Shown here: piece after piece, positions 17,068-25,726 of the stretch | Position numbering within the stretch: the stretch's first letter is position 1 | How the letters are laid out: each line of letters opens with the position of its first letter | NCBI RefSeq assembly: GCF_009761395.1 | Contig: NZ_LEKN01000012.1 | Location: forward strand, 1 to 64,000 | DNA from: Ursidibacter maritimus | GTDB lineage: Bacteria; Pseudomonadota; Gammaproteobacteria; Enterobacterales; Pasteurellaceae | Direction: 5' to 3' | DNA: 64,000 nt | Made by a program: the position numbers and the translations under genes | Notes under the pieces: generated by a model | What the model was told of the DNA's origin: nothing | Database searches by the model: none | Seen by the model: the letters and a program-made list of their open reading frames with translations, nothing else

Positions 17068-17103
17068 ATTACCGCATAAAATTAATAATTCTTATGCGGT
17101 AAT
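17068..17103. terminator. 12-bp inverted repeat, terminator-like
   Basis: ATTACCGCATAA and TTATGCGGTAAT pair perfectly around a 12-nt A/T loop. No T-run follows on the + strand. It ends the traD segment. The rest of the 326-bp gap to 17362 holds promoter sequence only. Confidence 0.55.
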
Positions 17104-17281
17104 TCACCCAAAGGTGTGCTTGAAAAATAATAGGGGCGGACATACAATAAATACAAGAAAGAGTAAGCCCTTTCATTTCACTCTTAAAAAGGTAAATTTT
17201 AAATTCCTTGTATCCTCCCTTTTTATTTCTTTGTTAAGCCGAGTCCTATATCGCTTTTTCATAAAACTCTCTTATTTTTAC

Positions 17282-17326
17282 ATAGACTTTTTCATTACAT
17301 TTCAAAGCCGATTTTTGCATTATTTC
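17282..17326 (+). promoter_or_regulatory. Third transfer promoter with the 17-bp upstream element
   Basis: ATAGACTTTTTCATTAC (17282-17298) is identical to 11658-11674, and TTTTTGCATTATTTC follows 33 bp after AGAC, as at the earlier site. It drives the RAQPRD-to-TraG block. Confidence 0.5.
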
Positions 17327-17361
17327 TTCGCAGTAAGTAAATAATTATCTTGGAGAAGACG

Positions 17362-17688
17362 ATGCTAAAACATTTCCCGATTTTTCTTTTTTTGTCTGCA
17401 GGTTTGCTATCAGCTAATACCTTTGCTGATGAGCAAGCAGAGCTTGAGCAAGCTATTCGGCAACTAGAATCAGCAAAGCAAGCCTTAGTGAGAGCTCAAA
17501 GTCAAGCTAAATCCACAAATATTAAAACTCGTTTCTACTTTGATTATGCCAAAGCAAGAAAAGAGATTGATATGGTTCGTTCAGGCATTCATTACTATCT
17601 TAATAATGATAGAGCTCAACCTCGTAATCCTGGGGATGTACGTACATTAACAGGTGACTATGAAAAAACTAGAGTTCGACAAAAATGA
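17362..17688 (+). CDS. RAQPRD family ICE protein
   Basis: A 108-residue exported protein (signal peptide ending TFADE near residue 23). The hallmark motif of the family (TIGR01690) reads RAQPRNPGDVRTLTGDY here, so the final Asp of RAQPRD is Asn. The N-terminal half is helical (EQAIRQLESAKQALVRAQ). GGAG lies upstream of ATG 17362. It is thought to be a periplasmic transfer component. It overlaps the next gene by 4 nt. Confidence 0.9.
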   Translation: MLKHFPIFLFLSAGLLSANTFADEQAELEQAIRQLESAKQALVRAQSQAKSTNIKTRFYFDYAKARKEIDMVRSGIHYYLNNDRAQPRNPGDVRTLTGDYEKTRVRQK

Positions 17689-17921
17689 GCATAGCTAAAA
17701 CAACAGAAGCATTCAATATTGGTTCCAATAGTAATGCTACCGATGTGAGTAACTTAGTTGTTGCTGGGGTATTTGCATTTCTATTTTTAGTCTGTGCATA
17801 TATTTTACTCAAGCTATTTGAGGAAGTTAAATCAGGCAATCTAAAGCTGAATAAATTTCTAATGATTTGCGTTAGAGTTTTCTGTTTCATCTGCATTCTA
17901 AGCTATTTCTTATTGCATTAA
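17685..17921 (+). CDS. ICE small membrane protein, PFL_4701 family (DUF3262)
   Basis: A 78-residue protein with two transmembrane segments (residues about 22-44 and 57-77) separated by a short KSGNLKLNK loop. Size, position and topology match the PFL_4701 family (TIGR03758) found between RAQPRD and the pilin-like PFL_4702 gene. The function is unknown. Confidence 0.8.
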   Translation: MSIAKTTEAFNIGSNSNATDVSNLVVAGVFAFLFLVCAYILLKLFEEVKSGNLKLNKFLMICVRVFCFICILSYFLLH

Positions 17922-17953
17922 GTACTTAATCTCTATATTTAAAGGATCTTATT

Positions 17954-18313
17954 ATGAAAAAGATGATTTCCAATCTTAAAAACACAATCAAAACTGCTGT
18001 TTCAGCGACCATTATTTTTGTTTTATCTGCCCCTGCATTTGCTGATTTACCCAAAATGCAGGCACCTAGTCGTGGTGAAGGTTCGGGTATTATGGATACG
18101 ATTAAAAACCACGCATATGATGCATTAATTTTAGGTGGTTTGTTACTTGGTGCATTTGCATTTATGAAAGTCGCTGGCTCTCTCATTTCTGAATTTGGTG
18201 AAGTTCAAGCTGGACGTAAGAAATGGGGTGACTTAGGAATGCTTGCATTAGTCGGTGCTATTTTATTAGTTGTTATCATTTGGTTAGTTACCGAAGCAAG
18301 CAAAATCCTATAA
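17954..18313 (+). CDS. ICE membrane protein, PFL_4702 family (pilin-like, DUF2976)
   Basis: A 119-residue protein with a long N-terminal signal (cleavage near APAFA) and two hydrophobic helices in the mature part. The PSRGEGSGIMDTIKNHAYDA segment matches PFL_4702 (TIGR03745). By size and topology it resembles VirB2/TrbC-type pilins, so it may be the major pilus subunit; that is inference. Confidence 0.85.
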   Translation: MKKMISNLKNTIKTAVSATIIFVLSAPAFADLPKMQAPSRGEGSGIMDTIKNHAYDALILGGLLLGAFAFMKVAGSLISEFGEVQAGRKKWGDLGMLALVGAILLVVIIWLVTEASKIL

Positions 18314-18327
18314 GAAAGGACTGTTTT

Positions 18328-18705
18328 ATGAAAGAAGGAGCATCAACAACAGAAACTATCACGTTCATCCCTGAACGACTTAATCGTCGTCCAGCGGTAT
18401 TTAGAGGAATGACCTTTTTTGAGTTGGTTTTGGTGATGTTTATTGGTGCCGCATTAGGTGCCCTATTAGGGTTGTTGGTGATACTCCTTTTTCCTGTTGA
18501 TTGGTATGCAATTCCAATGGGGATGTTAGCTATTGGCTATTTAGCAATGCGATTCGGCGGTGCTTACATTTCTCGCCTAAAACGTGGTAAGCCAGATACT
18601 TGGTTAGACCGTTTTGTCGAATTTAAAACTCACCCCTCTAAATTCATTACTACGTCACATTATTGGTCAATTAAACGTACGGTTAAAAAGGCAAAAAGAA
18701 AATGA
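18328..18705 (+). CDS. Conjugative transfer protein, TIGR03750 family (DUF3487)
   Basis: A 125-residue protein with a short polar N-terminus (ITFIPERLNRRPAVFRGMT) and two close transmembrane segments (about 35-75), then a basic tail. Typical of the TIGR03750/DUF3487 family, comparable in place to VirB3/TraL-like proteins. ATG 18328 follows AAAGGA; the frame opens at 18280 but that would overlap the previous gene without a ribosome site. Confidence 0.8.
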   Translation: MKEGASTTETITFIPERLNRRPAVFRGMTFFELVLVMFIGAALGALLGLLVILLFPVDWYAIPMGMLAIGYLAMRFGGAYISRLKRGKPDTWLDRFVEFKTHPSKFITTSHYWSIKRTVKKAKRK

Positions 18706-19346
18706 GTAAATACAATAATGCACTACGAAGTGACCGCTTTCACATCCAAAGTCTCAGAATTGTTATTTTTTTACTAACTATTATTTGTGCCATTTTAGGC
18801 TATGGTTGGTATTCTGCTCCAAAATATCTCACTATTCATAACCCACCCGATCTTCGCACAGGATCAACTCGAGCGTGGTGGGAAGTCCCAACATCTTCTG
18901 TTTATGGTTTTACTTTTTATATATTCCAGCAATTAAATCGCTGGCCTCAGGATGGTGAGAAGGACTATAAACGCAATATTGAAGCACTATCTCCATACTT
19001 AACACCTCAATGTTATCAATTTTTACTTAAAGACTATGATCAACGTGATTTATTAGGCGAACTTCGTGACCGTGTCCGTGGCGTGTATGAAATTCCTGGT
19101 CGTGGTTTTAGTCAAGATAGAGTTAAGGTCAATAGCCAAGATGATTGGGATGTCACTTTAGATTTAAGTACGGACGAATATTATTTAGATAACCCAGTAA
19201 AACGGGTCTTGGTTCGTTATCCATTGCACGTGGTTCGTTATGATGTTAATCCAGAAGCTAACCCTTGGGGATTGGCTCTCAATTGTTATCGTTCAACGCC
19301 ACAACGTTTAGAACTTCAATCAAAAGCAGAATCAGAACATAAGTAG
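18702..19346 (+). CDS. ICE protein, PFL_4703 family (TraE-like, DUF2895)
   Basis: A 214-residue protein with one N-terminal membrane anchor (about residues 18-38) and a periplasmic domain. HNPPDLRTGSTRAWWEVP and the FYIFQQLNRWPQDG segment match the PFL_4703 family (TIGR03746). Position and topology resemble TraE/VirB8. It overlaps the previous gene by 4 nt. Confidence 0.85.
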   Translation: MSKYNNALRSDRFHIQSLRIVIFLLTIICAILGYGWYSAPKYLTIHNPPDLRTGSTRAWWEVPTSSVYGFTFYIFQQLNRWPQDGEKDYKRNIEALSPYLTPQCYQFLLKDYDQRDLLGELRDRVRGVYEIPGRGFSQDRVKVNSQDDWDVTLDLSTDEYYLDNPVKRVLVRYPLHVVRYDVNPEANPWGLALNCYRSTPQRLELQSKAESEHK

Positions 19347-19352
19347 GTAAGT

Positions 19353-20192
19353 ATGAAGAATCTCACAAAGTATTTAATTAGCTCTCTTGCGTTATGTATT
19401 AGCTCAATCAGTTCAGCCGAACTATTAATGCAGTGGCAACGCATTCCTTTAAGAATCGATCTACATATTGGTCAGGAACGAATTTTGTTCCTAGATAAGA
19501 ATGTACAAGTCGGTGTACCGTCAGAGTTAGATAATAAATTAGATGTTCAAAGTGTCGGCGGTGCAGTTTATCTTAAAGCTAAAAAAGAGTTTTCGGTAAA
19601 TCGTTTGCAGTTACGAGATATCGAAACAGGGCAAATTATCCTAATTGATTTAAAAAGTAAGGCAGGAAAAGAAAAGTTAGAGGCAATTCGTATTATTTTT
19701 GATGAGAAAGTCGCCAGTAATGCAGAAAAAGTCGATCAAACTTCTGTATCTGATGAAGAGGTTGCACCAATTAAAAATGCACTGCCAATTCCTGCTGCCA
19801 TTACTCGTTATGCTGCTCAATCTCTATACGCACCGCTTCGTACAGTTGAACCGTTACCAGGAATTCAACGTGTTGCAATGAAATTACCCAAGTCACTGCC
19901 GACATTGCTCCCCAATTTATCAGTTCAAGCTACGCCACTTGAAAGCTGGGGAATGGATGGGTATGTAGTGACTGCAGTACGTATTAGACACTTAGAAAAA
20001 CGGAGAGTGAACCTAGATCCGAGATATTTACAGGGTAATTTCTACTCAGCGACCTTCCAACACAATTGGTTGGGTGAGTATGGTACACCTGAAGATACGA
20101 CAACAGTATATCTAGTGACTTTGGGAGCTCCAAATAAAGCAATTGTACCCGCTGTAAAGAACGTCAAATCAAAAAATAAATCTAAGCGTTAG
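19353..20192 (+). CDS. ICE protein, PFL_4704 family (TraK-like, DUF3438)
   Basis: A 279-residue exported protein (signal peptide ending SISSAELL). WQRIPLRIDLHIGQERILFL and the C-terminal YLQGNFYSATFQHNWLGEYGT region match PFL_4704 (TIGR03749). Placement between the VirB8-like and VirB10-like genes suggests the TraK/VirB9 role in the outer-membrane core complex. Confidence 0.85.
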   Translation: MKNLTKYLISSLALCISSISSAELLMQWQRIPLRIDLHIGQERILFLDKNVQVGVPSELDNKLDVQSVGGAVYLKAKKEFSVNRLQLRDIETGQIILIDLKSKAGKEKLEAIRIIFDEKVASNAEKVDQTSVSDEEVAPIKNALPIPAAITRYAAQSLYAPLRTVEPLPGIQRVAMKLPKSLPTLLPNLSVQATPLESWGMDGYVVTAVRIRHLEKRRVNLDPRYLQGNFYSATFQHNWLGEYGTPEDTTTVYLVTLGAPNKAIVPAVKNVKSKNKSKR

Positions 20193-20201
20193 GAGGGGAA
20201 A

Positions 20202-21626
20202 ATGGCTGCATTAAAAGCGAATGGAATGACTAAATTCATTGTATTTATTATTGTAGGGTTAGCAATCTTTGTCGGGGTCTATGCATTAAAAGGTAAGCAA
20301 CAAAATCCTGAACCACTTAATACTCAGCCATCAACCGTTGTATATGATTTAACAGAATCAGAACAACAGGAGCTTGGTCTAACTGCTGGAGATACTCCTC
20401 ACGATACACTTAAAACCCTATTGGGTGCTGTAAAAGATACTCGAGCAGAGGTAAAAGCAGTTAGGGAGCAGAATGAAAAATTAAAGCAGGAAAATAATGC
20501 GTTAAAGAATAATGCTAATAACATTTCACAGCAAATTTCTGACGCATTAGAACAAAAACAATTTGAGTTTGAGCAAAAAATTGAATCAATACGTCGAGAA
20601 GTGGCAAGTTCTCCGATAGTATCTCAAGAAAATAGTTCAAATACAGTTGCTGTTCCTGAGCAAAATTATCCAATTGGATTAGGAAGTGAATCATCCCCAA
20701 AAACGATTCAAAGTATACGAGAAGGAACAAAATGGGTTGAGCCAAGCGATGCTGTTTATAAAGATAGAAATGGTAAAATTATTGATTCTTCTGACCCTAG
20801 TGCTACATCGACTTTTCCTAATCCCTTCAAGGCTTTAGATGAATCAGCTGTTGGTGAGTCCGCTAAACAAATTCAAAGCAATCCTAGCTCAGAGAGAAAA
20901 AGTAATATCACTCCATTTTTCACGATACCAGAAAATTCAACCTTACTTGGTTCAATATCAATGACAGCATTGATTGGTCGTGTGCCTATTGATGGTAACG
21001 TCACAGATCCTTACCCGTTCAAAATAAAAATTGGTCAAGATAACTTGATTGCAAATGGAATTGAATTACCTGATGTTGAAGGTGCTATTGTATCTGGAAC
21101 GGCAACAGGTGATTGGACGCTATCTTGTGTGAAAGGTAATGTGGAAAGTATCACTTTTGTATTTAGTGATGGACGTATTGCTAATGCTCAAAATACCAAA
21201 AATGGACAAAATGGTAAAGTTGGGATCGGTTGGTTATCAAATCCAAACGGTGTTCCGTGTATTTCAGGAGAGCGTAAAACTAATGCACCTGAATACTTAG
21301 CGAGTCAGTTTTTATTGTCTGGCGCTAGTGCTGCAGCACAAGGTTTAGCGCAAGGTCAAACAACAACTGTCGTCGACAATGGCTCGGTAATTGGAGCAGT
21401 AACGGGGAATCAAGGTAAATTTATTCTTGGCCAGGCACTGGGAGGAGGCTTACAAGAAACAGCAGATTGGTTTAGACAACGTTATGGTCAAACTTTTGAT
21501 GCCGTCTATGTTCCACCAGGTCAAGCAGTTGTAGTGAATATCTCTCAAGAATTAAAGATTGACTATAACCCGAGCGGACGTAAGGTGAAATATCAACATT
21601 CTAGTGCTACTCGTCGCTTAGATTAA
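20202..21626 (+). CDS. ICE protein, PFL_4705 family (TraB/VirB10-like)
   Basis: A 474-residue protein with an N-terminal membrane anchor (residues 10-28), a long coiled coil (about residues 85-140; EQNEKLKQENNALKNN), a Pro/Ser-rich linker, and a beta-rich C-terminal domain. This is the layout of TraB/VirB10 scaffold proteins spanning the periplasm. The family is PFL_4705 (TIGR03752). GGAGG upstream (20191-20196) supports the start. Confidence 0.85.
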   Translation: MAALKANGMTKFIVFIIVGLAIFVGVYALKGKQQNPEPLNTQPSTVVYDLTESEQQELGLTAGDTPHDTLKTLLGAVKDTRAEVKAVREQNEKLKQENNALKNNANNISQQISDALEQKQFEFEQKIESIRREVASSPIVSQENSSNTVAVPEQNYPIGLGSESSPKTIQSIREGTKWVEPSDAVYKDRNGKIIDSSDPSATSTFPNPFKALDESAVGESAKQIQSNPSSERKSNITPFFTIPENSTLLGSISMTALIGRVPIDGNVTDPYPFKIKIGQDNLIANGIELPDVEGAIVSGTATGDWTLSCVKGNVESITFVFSDGRIANAQNTKNGQNGKVGIGWLSNPNGVPCISGERKTNAPEYLASQFLLSGASAAAQGLAQGQTTTVVDNGSVIGAVTGNQGKFILGQALGGGLQETADWFRQRYGQTFDAVYVPPGQAVVVNISQELKIDYNPSGRKVKYQHSSATRRLD

Positions 21627-21636
21627 GGAGTTCAAA

Positions 21637-22050
21637 ATGAAATTTAAAACATTAATACTGTTATTGCCATTCACTCTTGCATTGACTGCGTGTTCAACCT
21701 CACAGGATGAACTTCTGCCTCCTGGCGATCTTTCTATGAAAGAAATTTGGGAGCAAGGTGGTAATGGTAGTCAATCATCTATTATCGAAGCTAGAAATGC
21801 ATTGCAATTTGTTCGCCCCATTAATAGTGCATTAGCAAATGGAGAGGAAAATAAACATTACACGAGAACTGCTGCAAATGAGGCAACAAATTTGTTTCCT
21901 CGTTTACCAAATCCTGACTTAGTAATGTATGTATTTCCACATCTTACCGATACATTAGAACCTGTTCCAGTCCCTGGATATACCACCGTATTTCCTTTTT
22001 ATGGGCGAGTACAATATGCTCAACCTGGTGAGCGAACTCGAGATTATTAA
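21637..22050 (+). CDS. Conjugative transfer lipoprotein (TIGR03751)
   Basis: A 137-residue lipoprotein: lipobox LTACS near residue 18, then LLPPGDLSMKEIWEQGG and a C-terminal PVPGYTTVFPFYGRVQYA segment typical of TIGR03751. It occupies the TraV/VirB7 position between the TraB-like and TraC genes and probably stabilises the outer-membrane pore. Confidence 0.85.
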   Translation: MKFKTLILLLPFTLALTACSTSQDELLPPGDLSMKEIWEQGGNGSQSSIIEARNALQFVRPINSALANGEENKHYTRTAANEATNLFPRLPNPDLVMYVFPHLTDTLEPVPVPGYTTVFPFYGRVQYAQPGERTRDY

Positions 22051-22062
22051 CAAGGAGGTAGT

Positions 22063-24906
22063 ATGTTTGGACGATTATTCGGGAAGTCTAGAACAGCAAT
22101 AAAAGAGCCTTTATCTGAAAGTGTCATATTGTTAAATGAGAGCAAGGCTATGGAGGAAAAATCTACTCCAATGTTCTTAAAACGACAAGGTAATTACACT
22201 CGTAAAGAACATTTATACCAGTATCAAGCTCAACCATCATTTGTTGACAAATTACCTTGGGTCGAGTTTTTAGATGAACATAAAGCCTTACTACTTGAAG
22301 ATGGTCGTTCTGTTGGTGCAGTATTTGAATTAGGCGTTATCGGGACAGAAGGTCGTTCCGCTGACTACTTAGCGAACGTCAGAACACAAGTTTGTAATGC
22401 CATTCAAGATAGTTTTGCTGAATTAGATAGTTCACCTTGGGTTGTGCAGTTTTATTGTCAAGATGATGAGATGTCTATGGAGTATGAAGATATTTTACGT
22501 AGTTATGTAAAACCCAATGCTCAAGGCTCAGAATTCACAGAACAGTGGCTCAGTATTATGAGCAAGCACTTAAAAGATGTATCTAAACCAGGTGGATTAT
22601 TTGAAGATAAGGCAGTAACAGGGACACAATGGAGAGGGCAACAGCGTCGTACTCGAATGGTAGTTTACCGTTATGTTGAAAAACATATCGCTTTAGATCA
22701 AGCATTGGAAGATCTGAATGCAACCTGTGATAGTGTCACTAATTCTCTGTTAGGTGCAGGTATTCGCTCTAAACGATTAGATGGCAATACAATCCATCAG
22801 TGGCTTTTACGTTGGTTTAATCCTTCTCCTAGAGATTATGAAAATCCCGAGGAATTCTATAAGACTTGCCATTATACAATTAAAGAAACAGGCAAGCCCG
22901 ATGATCTCTACTTAATGAATGATTTCTCTGAAACACTATTGGTTGACACACCCAAAACAGAGGGAAGTTATTGGTATTTTGATGACTGCCCGCACGAAGT
23001 CATTGTTGTTGATTCATTACGTCGATCTCCCGAAGTTGGTCATCTGACAGGGGAAGTGAAACGTGGCGACAATGTTAATAGTTTATTTGATTTATTACCT
23101 GAAAATACTGTGATGGTATCTACTATTGTAGTCTATCCACAGGATTTACTTGAAACTCACATTCAAGGAATTAGTGATGGTGCTTTAGGGGAAAATACAG
23201 AATCCATCTATGCCAAAAAAGACTGTGAACGAGTCAAAGAATATTTGAAAGATAAGCATAAGTTATATCGCTCCTCACTTGCCTTTTATGTGAGAGCTAA
23301 AACGCCTGATGAATTAAAAAGACGCTCTCGTCGTTTACGTACAACATTACAATCTACAGGGCTAATTGCGGTTAAAGAAGGAATGGAAATAGCTCCATTA
23401 AGTAGTTATATCCGTTGGTTGCCAATGTGTTTTAATCCTGCTGAAGATCGCAATAATCTTTATACAAAATTCAATTTTGTACAACATATTGCAAATTTAT
23501 TACCTGTATTTGGACGTGCAACAGGTACTCGTCATCCTGGTATCACTTATTTTAATCGAGGTGGTGCCCCTTTAGATTTTGATCCTCTTAATAAAGATGA
23601 TAGGGCTAAAAGTGGTCATTGCCTAATCCTTGGACCAACAGGAGCAGGTAAGTCTGCAACGCTGAATGGTAAAATTGCACAGCTAATGGCTATACATCGC
23701 CCAAGGCTATTCGTTATTGAAGCAGGGAACTCTTTTGGTTTAATGTCAGAATATGCTGAACGTTACGGTTTGACGGTTAACCGAATCACATTGAAACCTG
23801 GTGGAGGTGTGTCACTACCTTTATTTGCTGATTGCCATCGCCTAGTTGCAGATCCTGAGTTGTCTAAAACACAAAGTGAGTTATTAAAAGAAATTCAAAG
23901 TAACAATTTAGAAGACTCCCCTATCAAAGAAAATGTAGATGAAGAGGAAGGTGATGATCAACGTGATATTCTTGGGGAAATGGAGATTGCCGCTCGCTTA
24001 ATGATTACAGGTGGGGAAGTTAAGGAAGATGAAAAACTCACTCGTCCTGATAAGGCAATGATCCGTAAAGCGATTTTATTAGCTGCACAAAAGACATATG
24101 AGGCTGGCCGTACCACACTTACTCAGGATATTCGTGATGCATTCTATGATTTAAGTCAAGATGAATCATTACCAGAGGCTCGTCGTACTCGAGCTTATGA
24201 AATGGGTGAAGCCATCGGAATGTTTTGTTTGCCTGGTAGTTTTGAAGCAGAACTCTTTAACCGAGAGGGTGAAATTTGGCCAGATGCAGATATTACCCTT
24301 GTCGACTTAGCAACTTTAGCTCGAGAGGGATATGAAGCTCAGTTGGCCATTGCGTATATTTCATTAATCAACCATATCAATTCATTAGGTGAGAAACACC
24401 AATTTTCTGGGCGACCCATTGTGAATATTACCGATGAGGCTCACATTATTACAGTCAATGCAATGCTTGCTCGTTTCTTGACTAAGGCTGGTAAGATGTG
24501 GCGTAAATTGGGTATTTGGCTATGGTTGGCTACCCAAAACTTGAAAGACTTCCCTGGTGATGCATCGAAATTGCTTTCAATGCTTGAATGGTGGGAGTTG
24601 CTATGTCTTGAAAAAGATGAGGTTGAACAAGTCAGCCGATTTAAACAACTTACACCAGAGCAGATATTTCTGGTGACATCTGTCCGTAAGGAAAACCGTA
24701 AATATACTGAAGGCGTTGTGTTATCAAGCAAAATGGAAGCATTATTTAGAGTTGTGCCACCGAGTTTATATTTAGCATTAGCAATGACTGAGCCAGAGGA
24801 AAAAGCGGAGCGAGCAGCATTGATGAGAGAGTTCAATATCTCTGAGCTTGATGCTGCAATTAAAGTTGCTGCGAATATTGACCAAGCAAGAGGTATTGCA
24901 GCTTAA
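22063..24906 (+). CDS. traC: Conjugative transfer ATPase, PFL_4706 family (TraC/VirB4)
   Basis: A 947-residue VirB4-class ATPase that powers pilus assembly. Walker A GPTGAGKS lies near residue 523; the FVIEAGNSFGLMSEYAERYG segment follows, then DEAH in the Walker B region (VNITDEAHIITVN). There is an acidic insertion near residue 625 (ENVDEEEGDDQRD). Start ATG 22063 has AAGGAGG. Confidence 0.95.
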   Translation: MFGRLFGKSRTAIKEPLSESVILLNESKAMEEKSTPMFLKRQGNYTRKEHLYQYQAQPSFVDKLPWVEFLDEHKALLLEDGRSVGAVFELGVIGTEGRSADYLANVRTQVCNAIQDSFAELDSSPWVVQFYCQDDEMSMEYEDILRSYVKPNAQGSEFTEQWLSIMSKHLKDVSKPGGLFEDKAVTGTQWRGQQRRTRMVVYRYVEKHIALDQALEDLNATCDSVTNSLLGAGIRSKRLDGNTIHQWLLRWFNPSPRDYENPEEFYKTCHYTIKETGKPDDLYLMNDFSETLLVDTPKTEGSYWYFDDCPHEVIVVDSLRRSPEVGHLTGEVKRGDNVNSLFDLLPENTVMVSTIVVYPQDLLETHIQGISDGALGENTESIYAKKDCERVKEYLKDKHKLYRSSLAFYVRAKTPDELKRRSRRLRTTLQSTGLIAVKEGMEIAPLSSYIRWLPMCFNPAEDRNNLYTKFNFVQHIANLLPVFGRATGTRHPGITYFNRGGAPLDFDPLNKDDRAKSGHCLILGPTGAGKSATLNGKIAQLMAIHRPRLFVIEAGNSFGLMSEYAERYGLTVNRITLKPGGGVSLPLFADCHRLVADPELSKTQSELLKEIQSNNLEDSPIKENVDEEEGDDQRDILGEMEIAARLMITGGEVKEDEKLTRPDKAMIRKAILLAAQKTYEAGRTTLTQDIRDAFYDLSQDESLPEARRTRAYEMGEAIGMFCLPGSFEAELFNREGEIWPDADITLVDLATLAREGYEAQLAIAYISLINHINSLGEKHQFSGRPIVNITDEAHIITVNAMLARFLTKAGKMWRKLGIWLWLATQNLKDFPGDASKLLSMLEWWELLCLEKDEVEQVSRFKQLTPEQIFLVTSVRKENRKYTEGVVLSSKMEALFRVVPPSLYLALAMTEPEEKAERAALMREFNISELDAAIKVAANIDQARGIAA

Positions 24907-24949
24907 AAATGTTCTCTATGATCACTGTTGTAAAGCAAAAGAGGTATTA

Positions 24950-25324
24950 ATGAAACAACATTCCTTATTTACGATTTCATCTTCATCTATCGAAGTGGAT
25001 GAAATCCAAAAATATCTGTCATCGGTCTATAACGAGCCTATGCAGATGATTATTATGGCGCTAAAGCAGAAATTAGGACAGGTACAATCCTTTCATTTGC
25101 ATCCTTATCGGGTAAATCGAGTTAACTATCTTAAAGTACGTTTTGATGGGGAGCTAGGACAGTTTTACCTTACGATTGAACTTTCAGGATATATAGAATT
25201 CCCTGAAATTCCAGAAATACTTTCACGATTACACATTAATTTGAGTGATGCAACCGATGCTTATTGGTTCGTTCAATATGTTAAACATAAATTATGCACG
25301 TCTGTTGTGGATAAGTCAGTGTGA
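24950..25324 (+). CDS. Unknown protein behind traC
   Basis: A 124-residue soluble protein without recognised family. ATG 24950 is chosen because GAGG lies 6 nt upstream; the frame is open further left but only as overlap with traC. Small unknown genes at this place are usual in ICEs of the group. The stop overlaps a GTG start (GTGA, 25321-25324). Confidence 0.55.
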   Translation: MKQHSLFTISSSSIEVDEIQKYLSSVYNEPMQMIIMALKQKLGQVQSFHLHPYRVNRVNYLKVRFDGELGQFYLTIELSGYIEFPEIPEILSRLHINLSDATDAYWFVQYVKHKLCTSVVDKSV

Positions 25325-25392
25325 AACTGTTGAATGAATTAGCTAGTGTATTGATTTTATTTATTATAGGTGGCTATTTTGAGTGGTGTTGA
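25321..25392 (+). CDS. Possible 23-residue membrane peptide
   Basis: GTG 25321 overlaps the previous stop. The frame encodes a short hydrophobic peptide (ASVLILFIIGGYFEW core) and ends inside the next gene. The overlap at both ends is typical of tightly coupled transfer genes, but there is no independent evidence that it is translated. Confidence 0.25.
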   Translation: MKLLNELASVLILFIIGGYFEWC

Positions 25393-25726
25393 AAAAACGA
25401 ACAGTAATGTGATAAAGGTATTATTATCCAGTATTAAAGTTATCACTATGTCAGTGTTATTTCTTTTGATCATATTCTTGTTTGCTTATATTGCATTGCA
25501 ATATGGGGTAAAAATCGAAAGTTTAGTAAGTAGTGTTCGTACTCATTGGCTCATTTGGCTATTCATTCGCTTTGTTATTTATGGCTTAGGCGCTTTCTTA
25601 TTGTTCTATATTTATCGACGTACCAAAGGTAACATACCGTCTGAATATAAAAGATTGGTTAAGGCTGCAATTATTAGTGTGTTAGTCATTGAATCAATTA
25701 ACCTTGCACAATTACTGGGGGAATAA
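25379..25726 (+). CDS. Small membrane protein in the transfer operon
   Basis: About 115 residues, with three hydrophobic segments (roughly 20-42, 55-75 and 90-110 of the mature frame). No family is recognised. Two non-ATG starts are possible: GTG 25370, or TTG 25379, which has AGGTGG five bases upstream and is preferred. It overlaps the TraG start by one base (TAATG). Confidence 0.65.
   Translation: MSGVEKTNSNVIKVLLSSIKVITMSVLFLLIIFLFAYIALQYGVKIESLVSSVRTHWLIWLFIRFVIYGLGAFLLFYIYRRTKGNIPSEYKRLVKAAIISVLVIESINLAQLLGE

Noticed and set aside
17114-17344. 76-codon frame in front of the RAQPRD gene
   Set aside because: GTG start without ribosome site, low-complexity Phe/Leu/Ser text, and it covers the conserved promoter elements at 17282-17326.
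24441-24836. 131-codon minus-strand frame inside traC
   Set aside because: Shadow of the strongly conserved TraC C-terminus.
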